Shown here in pieces: positions 55,340 through 64,000 of a stretch of 64,000 bases of DNA (its first letter is position 1; every line of letters starts with the position of its first letter). The stretch covers positions 2,718,979 to 2,782,978 of the forward strand of contig OY482849.1 of NCBI GenBank assembly GCA_960531495.1, given 5' to 3'. The translations under genes were made by a program, and so were the position numbers. This DNA comes from Zeus faber. Taxonomy: Eukaryota; Chordata; Actinopteri; Zeiformes; Zeidae. Under the pieces are notes generated by a model that saw nothing but the letters and a program-made list of their open reading frames with translations, made no database searches and was not told where the DNA came from.

Positions 55340-55990
55340 TTATATATGTATAAGTCTATGGCTTTCTTTCAGCCAATGAGCCAACTGCTTCTTGGACAGG
55401 GGCCTACGCTTTGCCTGGGCGCCGAACCACACAAACAACTGGTTCCTGCGCCTGGAGTCCTGAGTGCTGGCGACATAACACTGCAGCGGCCAAACTGGCC
55501 ATAAAGTGTTAAGCCTCTCTTGCTCCTCCGACCCAAAAGGCGATGAAGAGAAGGCCACAAACTCAATTACCTGACTGTGGTGACGACTTTCGGGGTAAAA
55601 GAAGTATGAGAACTCATGACCACTCCATCACCTCCACCCATAAACTGTATGTAGGATGGGTGGACTGACAATGCCTGCAGCTCGCCTACCTGTGTCGCTG
55701 ATGTGAGCGCCACCAGCAAGGCCATCTTCAGAGAATCGATTTTAATGTCTTCGAAGTGCAGGGGCTCGAACGGAGGCCCTAAGAGAGCCTGTGAGACTAC
55801 CAATTAGTCCCAAGAAAGCCACTTTCCCCAATATTTTAGTACCTGCTGGAACTGCAATATAGGCCCTATGGGCAGTCAGAGGGGGCGTGTCCCTGCTGTT
55901 TGCACCAATGGGCAAAATTATGCCACCTCACTGAGTACTGGGAGCACGTAGAGGGCGCCCTGGCACTCTGAATAGTAGCAACCACTACAT
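55340..55990 (-). pseudogene. DIRS-type tyrosine recombinase remnant
   Basis: A minus-strand fossil of a DIRS-like retroelement. SARAPSTCSQYSVRWHNFAH is the N-terminal core-binding helix region. DSLKMALLVALTSATQVGEL leads to the catalytic domain (the usual form is ALLLALTSAKRVGEL), followed by ALSVHPSYIQFMGG. Then comes FSSSPFGSEEQERLNTLWPV and NQLFVWFGAQAKRRPLSK, the stretch before the catalytic His-Arg region. The copy is broken; reverse transcriptase and end repeats are not visible next to it. Confidence 0.78.
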
Positions 55991-55999
55991 CTTAGAGGC

Positions 56000-56560
56000 C
56001 CAAAACTACAGTTGGAGCTACTTGGAGTGGGTCGCTGGAACATGACATTAGCCAGGCATATTTGTGATTGGGGCATGGCTGACCCATTCAGGGTCCCTGT
56101 CAGGTTCTTGTTTGGATCTTACTTGTAATGATATACACCTCAATGATGTAATTTCGCACCGGCGCCTGGGAAGGCCCCCAGGATGCATTTGTGGAAAAGC
56201 AGTTGCAATGCTTTATCTGGCCACCGGGGGAGCAGTGATTCAAAATGTAAAGCAACTTGCGTATATGGGATTATCTTGTGTTTGTTTAATGAAAAATATA
56301 CATGTTTTCGAATGGAACTTATGTTCTGTACATCGAATAGAATTAAGATATACATCTCTGAGTTTAAAGAATGAATGGTTTGAAAGAATGAATTAATCAC
56401 TGGTGTCTTTTTTTTTATCACTGATGTATTTAATTAATTGAAACTAATGAAAACACTGTGCATAACCGTGTGTAACAGGTGTTTTATTTGACATAAAATA
56501 AATGTGAAATATCGCAACAAATCTTATTGTCACACTTAATCTATCACCAAACTCCCCATA
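56000..56560. other. No recognisable feature
   Basis: AT-rich. Small frames are unsupported. Confidence 0.4.
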
Positions 56561-56562
56561 TT

Positions 56563-56760
56563 GTCCGTTTTCACACCGCAGGAACTTTTTAATAGTTCTA
56601 TGGACTTTTTGGGGGAACCGTTCCTTTTATTGTGTCTGCAGGTACAACCGTAGGAACGATCGTTGTTCTTAGAACTCAGTTTTGCACAACGTATTCAGCT
56701 CCTACTCCAGGACAGGGACTGAACCTTCAGTGACGTAAGTGCCGGTAATGGGTCCAGATC
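56563..56760. repeat. Probable fish interspersed repeat (ACACCGCAGGAAC-type)
   Basis: TTTTCACACCGCAGGAAC, TTCTATGGACTTTTTGGGGG and TAGAACTCAGTTTTGCACAACG are blocks I know from a common teleost non-autonomous repeat. Its ends are not determined here. Confidence 0.4.
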
Positions 56761-57079
56761 TAAGACCACAGTCCCTCGGACTGAGTCCGCCTGGTCGAAT
56801 TGCATCGCTCTGGGTGGGGACCAGCCCATGTACACTCAGCGGTAATAAAAAACATGACAAATAAAATAAATAAAATAGTATTTTTATTGTCTATGTATTT
56901 ATTAAATTTTACAACATTAATTGAATGAAACAGAAAATCCCAGAGCGAGCAGCCCATGCTTTACGAAAGTGGGAACAAACTTTTGAATTATATCTTGTAG
57001 ATCGAACATAAGTGAAGTTTCAGCAACTGGATTGATTATTTCTCGATAAGGTGAAATCACCCCCTGAAGAATCGCAACC

Positions 57080-58805
57080 TTACCGCAGTGGAGGGGTTTG
57101 TGTGTTCCTGTAACCTTGGGAGCTGTGTTGTCGGGGGCATTAGCCCCTGGTAGGGTCTCCCGAGGCAGAGTGGTTCCAGGGGAGGGACCAGACAAAGAGC
57201 CATTCAAAGAACCCTAATGAATCAACAACAATGGCAATATGGTATAGGGAAAACCGGGGCCCCCTCCTGAAGCCAGACCTGGGAGGGGAGCTCGCCGGCG
57301 AGCGTCTGGTGGCTGGGCCTTGACCCATGGGGCTCGGCCGGGCACAGCCCAAGAAACGCCATGGAACTGCCACCGTGTGGGCTCATCACCTAAAGGGATA
57401 GGCATCATAGACTAGTTCTAGGGACGTGGAATGTCATCTCTCTGCCGGGAAAGGAGCCGGAGCTGGTGCGGGAGGTGGAGCGGCACAAACTAGATATAGT
57501 TGGGCTCACCTCTACGCACAACACTGGCTCTGGAACCAAACTCCTGGAGCTGGGGCTCGAGTCTCTCCTTTTCTGGAGTTGGCCAGGGTGAGAGGCGCCG
57601 GGCGGGTGTGGGGATACTCACGAGCCCCCGGCTGAGTGCCGCTGTATTGGAGTTCTCCCCAGTAAACGAGAGGGTCGCCTTTATGCGACTACAAGTGGCT
57701 AAGCGGAAAGCTCTGACTGTTGTGTGTGCTTATGCACCGAACACCAGTTCAGAGTAACCTGGAAGGTGGTGATTGGGAGGAACGCCCTGCCTGATCTGAA
57801 TCCGAGTGGTGCTTTGTTATTGGACCTCTGTGCTATTCATGGATTGGCCATAACGAACACCATGTTGGAGCATAGGGTGGCTCATAAGTGTATGTGGTAC
57901 CAGACTACCTACGGTCAAAGATCGATGATCGACTTTCTGGTCGTGTCATCAGATCTGCAGCCGTATGTCTTGGACACTCGGGTGAAGAGCGGAGCAGAGC
58001 TGTCAACTGATCACCACCGTGGTGAGTTGGATCATATGGCGGGGGAGGCTGCCAGACAGACCTGGTAAACCCAAACGTGTAGTGAGGGTGAACTGGGAAC
58101 GCCTGGTGGATTCCCCTGTCCACGAGTTCTTCATCTCCCACCTCCGGAAGAATTTTTCATGCATCCCAGGGGAGGTTGGGGACATGGAATCCGAGTGGGT
58201 CATGTTCAAAACCTCCATTGCGGCTGCTAGGAGCAGTGGTCAGAAGGTAGTCAGAGTCTTTCGTGGCGGTAACCCAAGAACCCGTTGGTGGACACCAGCC
58301 GTGAAGGAGACCACCTTTGAAAAAGAAGATATTTTCGGCTTGGCTGGCCCAGGGGTCTCCAGAGGCAGCAGACAGGCACTGGCAAGCTAGAAGGGCTGCG
58401 GCTTCAGCGGTCACTGAAGCAAAAACCCGGCTGTGGGAGGAGTTCGGGGAGGCTATGGAGAAGGACTTTCGGTTGGCCTCAAGGAAGTTCTAGCAAACTG
58501 TTCTGCGGCTCAGAAAGGGAAAGCAGGGCTTGGCTCAGGCTGTGTTCAGCCGGAAAGGAGAACTGCTGACCCGGACTGGGGGTATTGTCGGGCGGTGAAA
58601 TGAGCACTTTAAGGAGCTCCTGAACCCAACCAATTCGTCCTCAGGGGAAGAGGCAGAGTCTGAAGACTCGGGGTAAGTCTCGTCCATATGCCTGGCAGAG
58701 GTCTCTGAGGCAGTCAAAAAACTCCTTGTGGCAAAACGCTGAGGGTGGATGAGATTTTCCCTGAGATGCTGAAGGCTCTGGATGTTGTTGGGCTGTCTTG
58801 GCTGA
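57080..58805 (+). mobile_element. Rex3 (RTE clade) LINE, 5' part present and 3' part missing
   Basis: Plus-strand Rex3. The 5' region (57100-57410, around TGGTAGGGTCTCCCGAGGCA, ACCAGACAAAGAGCC and GGGCCTTGACCCATGGGGC) is very characteristic. The endonuclease follows (57415-58080), then the linker (58080-58800). Homology stops at about 58805, at LDVVGLSWLT just before the reverse transcriptase palm. LINE copies usually lose the 5' end, so this is unusual. Several frameshifts and one internal deletion near 57757 show it is dead. Confidence 0.87.
57415..58805 (+). pseudogene. Rex3 endonuclease and linker remnant
   Basis: LGTWNVISLPGKEPELVREV is the APE endonuclease start. VGLTSTHNTGSGTKLLELG, RRAGVGILTSPRLSAAVLEF and [15 protein letters not shown] follow. 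The next segment, with the GDFN block, is missing and the text resumes at [20 protein letters not shown], then [20 protein letters not shown] and ELSTDHH (SDH-like catalytic His). [20 protein letters not shown] and RTRWWTPAVKETTFEKE, then the RVWEEFGEAMEKDFRLASRK block, make up the linker. At least four frames are needed. Confidence 0.85.
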
Positions 58806-58809
58806 CTGG

Positions 58810-59745
58810 TTGTTGTTATTTGGAATTTAGGAAATCAATCTATTAAATGGGGGGCGGGGGTGACAGAGGACTGTTTCTCTGACAGAGAGGCTCAAATGCA
58901 GTAATTTGTTGTGATATTTCACAATTATTTTAGCAAAATAAATGTTTGATAGTTCAACAACCCTCATTCTGAAATCAAAAGGCCAAAGACTAGAATCTAT
59001 AAATCCACACACTTGTCCTTGGCATTTAGTATGACACTTCATTATTGTGGCCCACGACTATTTAAGATGTCCACTATCAAGTTGACTCACTGCCATTATT
59101 GTCTGCATTTTATTTTGTCTTTGTTTTATTTACTTTTATATTACGTATGCTACACTACTTCTTTCCATTTCAGATTTTTTAAATGTTGTCTTTGAAAACT
59201 GTTTAATTACTCTTACAAACATTCTGTTTTTAAATACTGTTTTATTTTAATCACTACTATGCCCTTATTTTACGAACTATGTAAAGCTGAGTGGGCTCTG
59301 AGACTAAGAATCCCAATACATAACGTGATTGTGTTTTTGTGATGTTAGCGCCATCTCATAGTGACACACTGCAATTGATTAAATGGGCGTGTTAACAGTT
59401 GAAATCAAACGCGCCCTTTCAGGACACAAGAGAAGGAGGGGGAATTCCAGCTTATTGGCAGCCGGCTGGGAGCCGCCTGCTGGTTGGCTGGATACTGGCT
59501 GGAAGGCAGGGGCGACGGGTCCTTCCACCAGGGGGAAGGTCAGGTAGCCTTGCTCCCGCCCCTGGTTCACACAGCGGTATGCCTCTCAATGCTCGCATTG
59601 CAGACTTTACAAGTGGCTGTAGGACTACTTTAATCTTCCAATTTAAAATATTTCCACACTGCGGACATTTTTTCCACGTCCCAATCTCCTCATCGGTGCA
59701 CGTGCCGAAAAGGGATTCTCCCAACCCTTCGTCAGCTCTGCGTGT
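58810..59745. other. No recognisable gene
   Basis: AT-rich to 59390, then GC-richer sequence. A CPxCG-like pair in a minus frame near 59660 is too little to call a zinc finger. Confidence 0.35.
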
Positions 59746-59749
59746 ATTT

Positions 59750-60030
59750 GCGGAAGACTGGGACGGTTGGAGGTCCTGACGGGAGGCTCCAGCATAGACC
59801 TATGTTCCCCATCCAGCATGTACAGCCATGTCTGGGACAGCTGCAGTGGGAAGGTCCAATTTGCTGGCCACGCGCTGGGAGACCTCTAGGAGCTCACCTT
59901 TCCCGTAGCCTCGTTTGGCCGGGGTCGAGGATAGGCTGGAGCTCACCCGGAAGCTAGGGAAGGTCTCCTCCTCGCCCAACTCATCTGAGTCTGACGACCC
60001 GTAGCATATCAACTGTTGTTGTTATGGATA
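59750..60030 (-). pseudogene. Possible DIRS ORF1 (gag-like) remnant
   Basis: Minus strand: YGSSDSDELGEEETFPSFR and LLEVSQRVASKLDLPTAAV resemble the acidic stretch and 'VALKLGLPWP' block in fish DIRS ORF1. The similarity is short and from memory. Confidence 0.35.
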
Positions 60031-60034
60031 ATAA

Positions 60035-62160
60035 AAAGAGGGGGGCAGAAGCTCTCATTTATATGGCGGAACTGTGCTGGCAATGCGAGGCAGTGGGTGG
60101 CGGGGTACACCCAGAAAACACCAATACCCAGAATTCACTAATAATAGGTTTTAAAGCATGCAGTCTGAAAAGTTCCACTTTGTTAAAGCAATCATTGCTA
60201 TAAAACAATAAATGCAGGAAACGGCAATGTCTAGAAGTTACAGAATAATAGAGGGCTCAAATTATGTGTGTTCCAATGTTTTTTTTAAATAAATATGAAT
60301 GAAAAATAAATAATGAAAGAGAGTATCATATATTTTCACGTGTTATTTTTTTATATTCCACACACTTTAAATGACTGACAATGACAGGTAGTCTAGTGGG
60401 GGTGTGGTTGGGGGTGGAGTACACCGGCTATTGCTACGACCCATTACCTGCCTCTGAAGTGTGAAAAAGTTAAGGATCTTTGAGGGGCATTTTCTCTGCT
60501 CGAGGAGTTTAGGTGTATTGACATTCAAATAAGCATATCTTCTTCAAATATTTTCAGATTTGAATGTATAGCACGTCATTTGAAAACTAAAAAATGACCT
60601 TGGCGTACTTGAGACCCAAAACACCAGTCGCTGTTACAGATGCCAGGGTAGATGAGCTGAACTTGGTTCCAGTTTGTCTACATGCATGGCGGTGGAGGGC
60701 CATCCCTGGGCCCAACGAGCCACCAAGGGGCCTCCAGAGTGTTGTCTGGTTAAAAAAAGACAGGCCTGATGTCTGCAAAAACTATATAAGCGCTGTCCAA
60801 TCGCTGCCAGGTGCAGTTACCGGTACATTACATGACATTCTGAAGCAAACCAGCGGAGACGGATGATAGAATACACACATGTTTGTGAATAATTGAGTTT
60901 AAGTATGCGAGTAATCCGGAGAATTAGAAATCTAAATGGAAAATTTAATGCATTGTGCAGCAGAACGATGACGCAATTGTGAAAACCTTTCAACATACAA
61001 AAATATTTCTGGTTTGCCGGTTATTTTTTCTTTTCTTTTTTAACTACAAAAGGCTATTGCCACATTGAGGGGAGAAATAATGGCTGGGCCACAGAGCCAT
61101 ATCGATAATGGCAACACTCCAAATACCTAATTCTCCACTTTAAATACTCCTCGTCTTTTATACCAAAAAGAATATTCTCCTCACAAGAGTCACTCCAAAT
61201 GTGAAGAGGTTAACAAGGTGGAAAATACAGTCACACAGCTGAAAAGCAACTTCTGTCTCAATGAGCCAATTGAAGCTGCCGCGTCAAACTCGAGTAATTA
61301 AAGTCTTGTTTGTTTTTCTGGTCCGATTTCTCCCGGGGCTTTTCCCTGGGACACCGTGCAATGTCACCAACCCCAAGATAGTTGATGAAGTTCCCTCGTT
61401 TAATCTGTTAATTAAAATGCTTTGCACCATGTTCTCCTGTTATTCCCGGACAATCTCGCCAAACAAAGAATATATTTTTTTACAATTTCACCACTACAAA
61501 TGCAACTGGAAGTCTTTGCCAGCTTTCTCCTTGGGGCCTTGCACACGTAAACGGATATGATGGAGTCAAGGCGTACGGAATGTTGACATTTTATGCTGTT
61601 CTAAATACTAGTGAGTTGAAAACTAAAGCACAGCCAGTGGCTCATAAACCTCATGTCCATCATGCAGCCACATCTGACTCAAGGGCTATTGGATCTCTGC
61701 AATTGATAAATGTGAATTTCTCCAGCCACTGCCCACGCCGAAATTCAGACAAGCGCGCCACCACACTACACCCCCCGATGGCATTCTTTCGCCACGTGTG
61801 CAGGTACCGCGGAGGGCGGAAATATCGGTGTACCTTCCATCCGGCGGCTTATTAGCGAGACAACATGTTTATTTGCTCTGACTGGCGACACGGCTAGGCG
61901 GAAAAGGCAGCCAGCCCTCCATCCTCGTGGGCGGCAGATAATGGCCCCCACATCAGCTGTGATGAAAAGCCCCCCTTCTCTCGTTCTCTCTCTCTCTGTC
62001 AGACCACTCCCAGCCCACTAGAGCCCATCATAATGTGACCCGCCTCTTCCCCTCCCGTCCCTTGTCTTCCCACCCCCACCCTGGGCTATTTCACTGGAGA
62101 TCCCTTCCATTTTCCAGACATTTCTTTTGTGCTCTCATTTTGTTTTCCCCCTCACGCTGT
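60035..62160. other. Unique region with candidate conserved non-coding sequence
   Basis: No repeat or gene is supported. A plus frame at 60594-60866 (90 codons) resembles nothing I know. 61260-61560 and 61770-61960 are unique, CpG-retaining stretches that could be regulatory. Confidence 0.3.
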
Positions 62161-62177
62161 CTCTGCATTTGCCTGCC

Positions 62178-62206
62178 TCTCTCTCTCTCTCTCTCTCACT
62201 CCCTCT
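62178..62206. repeat. (CT)n tract
   Basis: Short CT microsatellite. Confidence 0.9.
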
Positions 62207-62308
62207 GTTTGTCTGAGCCTCGCCCAGTAGCAGTGCGTTAGCGGTGTGGTGTGCCATCACAAGACAGGATGGAGTAAATCTCCCTGCTGTATGAATTTAT
62301 TTAGAAAG

Positions 62309-62311
<3 letters not shown>

Positions 62312-62380
<69 letters not shown>

Positions 62381-62383
62381 TGT
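62312..62383. repeat. (TG)n microsatellite
   Basis: More than 30 TG units with one interruption. His-Thr and Val-Cys frames through it are artefacts. Confidence 0.97.
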
Positions 62384-62465
62384 TTGTCTGTGTAGGCTGA
62401 GATCACTAAACTGGTGCTGGGCAGTATTGATCGTATGTAACGAGGACGGAGAAGTGAGACAAAGT

Positions 62466-62510
62466 GCCCCCCCCCCCGAGACACACACATACACACACAC
62501 TCACACAATC
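62466..62510. repeat. Poly-C and (CA)n tract
   Basis: About 12 C followed by interrupted CA units. Confidence 0.9.
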
Positions 62511-62519
62511 ACAGGATGA

Positions 62520-64000
62520 AAGTCACACAAAACATCTATGCAAGCATTCCTCTTCCACATGCACACATTTCACATTCTCACAATCTCTCAGGCCTGGCAG
62601 CAAGAGCAATGGGATAGTAATTGACTGAGACAATAGAAATAATTTGTAGCTGTAAAAGAACATCAAGATTGATGGTTTCTTGGAGTCATCTCGTGAAACA
62701 GTTCCTGTACATACTCTTCTTCCAGGCAGTAGCTCGTTGACGTGGAGGGGAGATTGTGTGTTATGTTGTGTTGTGTGTGCCTTTGGAGTAAGGGGTGGGA
62801 TTGAAAATCATTGGTGGAAATAAATGCAAAGGGGAATTTCCTCCAGGAGGCAGTTGGACACACAGAAGTGAGATGGAGAGAGAGAGAGACAGACAGCGGA
62901 AGAAGCGGCAGACGACCTACAGAGGGCAGGCTGCTCCTTGCCCCGCTCTCTCTTCTGTCTCCAATTGATTAACTTTGTTATACATTATGCGTGCCACACT
63001 GGAAATAAAAATGACTCTCGGAATGTAGGCTGGGGGGTTGGAGAACACAGGGCTTGGCCTCAACTCTATCCTTGCAGGAACATCCATTCCGCAATAATAT
63101 ATTTTACCCTTAGAAGTTGCGTTGAATATTTGACACATCAGCTTTCGGCGGGCAATGCATGCACGACGTACCAATGAATAATATCACACTTCCGTTCTTC
63201 TATTCTAATGTCATTTCTTTTAATATGAAAATGGGAGAGTGTGGCCACTGTTCCCGGCTCATACTCGTGAGATGCATGAGGTTTTACAAAAAATGAAATT
63301 ACATTCAGGACGGCCTTGTGTCATTGGTATGGCATTAGTATGGAAGACAATAAAAGAAGCAGTCAAGCGCTTGGCCCCTTCAAGATGATGCCCATCGGTC
63401 CGATCTGGACTCCATCCCAACAGACAACGAGCCAGACATTTCTGACATCTCTGGCAAGTCGAAAGACAACGATGACTGTTAAGAGTTCAAACTTTTGGTG
63501 TTACGTCTGCTGACGTGACAGCACAGACAACGGGTTCAGTGGCGTTCAGTTTGTTCCTCCAGAAGAGAGGGACATGGTTGTCTGCTTTCACCTACCTCCC
63601 TCTACTCTACCTCTTCACAAACCCAGGCAAAACAGGCCCAGGCATTTTGGCGTAATTAATAATGAATCTGACCGAATTACACTTGCATTTGCACACTGCA
63701 TTCCACCAAAATAAATAATTGTTACACAATTAAATTATTCCTTTGAAAATTCCATTCACAACTCTGAGCCGAACAACTCTTCTGACTCTCGTTCATCATT
63801 GTCCTACGATTGTCCTTCCTCGCTCTCTGTGCGTACATCAACTGAATTAAACAAACCATGAATCACAAAATTCAACGACTCTTTTTTTCTGAGTCGTCAA
63901 GAACCAAATCGGAAAAAGATAATCAAACCTTTCATCACTAAACCTCCACTTCCTCCAAAAGAGGGGCAAGGGGCGTGTACTTCATATCTCCCTCTCCTCC
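62520..64000. other. No recognisable gene
   Basis: Unique sequence to the window end, with a short GA-rich patch at 62874-62895. Small frames are not supported. Confidence 0.4.

Noticed and set aside
59640-59700. Zinc-finger-like CPQCG in a minus frame
   Set aside because: Only one cysteine pair is present and there is no partner pair or conserved spacing.
60594-60866. 90-codon plus frame
   Set aside because: No recognisable domain, splice or promoter context.
62257-62519. His-Thr and Val-Cys frames
   Set aside because: Produced by the (TG)n microsatellite.
1-64000. Host protein-coding exons
   Set aside because: No frame outside mobile elements showed a recognisable domain with plausible splice context.

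Overview
The window looks like teleost fish nuclear DNA. It carries the mix of repeats typical of ray-finned fish: Rex1-type, L2-type, L1-type and Rex3/RTE LINEs, tRNA-derived SINEs with a V-SINE central domain, hAT, Tc1 and Tigger/pogo DNA transposons, Ty3/gypsy and DIRS elements, an endogenous retrovirus, and long CA, TG, CT and TA microsatellites. I could not support any exon of a host protein gene, any tRNA or rRNA gene, or any bacterial-type feature. Nearly all protein similarity comes from decayed transposable elements.

Layout: 0.3-2.2 kb is a Rex1-type LINE with a pogo-like MITE beside it. 3.1-6.6 kb holds two L2 LINE fragments, the second with a SINE inside it. 7-13 kb is mostly unique sequence with microsatellites and short repeat fragments. 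13.1-14.3 kb is a short LTR-bounded element with a gag zinc knuckle, a lysine-type primer site and a perfect 5-bp target duplication. 15.9-17.3 kb holds a SINE and a worn Tc1 copy. 18.55-24.93 kb is a class I endogenous retrovirus on the minus strand. 25-32.5 kb is largely unique, with several stretches that could be conserved non-coding elements. 32.5-36.1 kb holds two hAT elements with 8-bp target duplications. From 38 to 56 kb elements lie nearly end to end: Tc1, a solo LTR, a chimeric Rex1 LINE, gypsy, another Rex1 piece, a nearly full-length L1 interrupted by a SINE and a Tigger copy, a ZBED1-like hAT and a DIRS recombinase. 57.1-58.8 kb is a Rex3 LINE that has lost its 3' half. 60-64 kb is mostly unique.

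The coding remnants do not form a pathway. What connects them is nesting: SINE into L2, SINE and Tigger into L1. In addition one SINE family has three copies and one LTR family has at least two, probably three. Most autonomous elements lie on the minus strand, which fits (but does not prove) the idea that the window is inside a long intron of a gene read on the plus strand. I found no clear previously undescribed biological system. The best leads are the L1 nest with candidate target duplications, the LINE chimera next to gypsy, the small LTR element and its solo relatives, the tandem repeats in the retroviral leader, and several perfect 13-14 bp hairpins in otherwise unique DNA.
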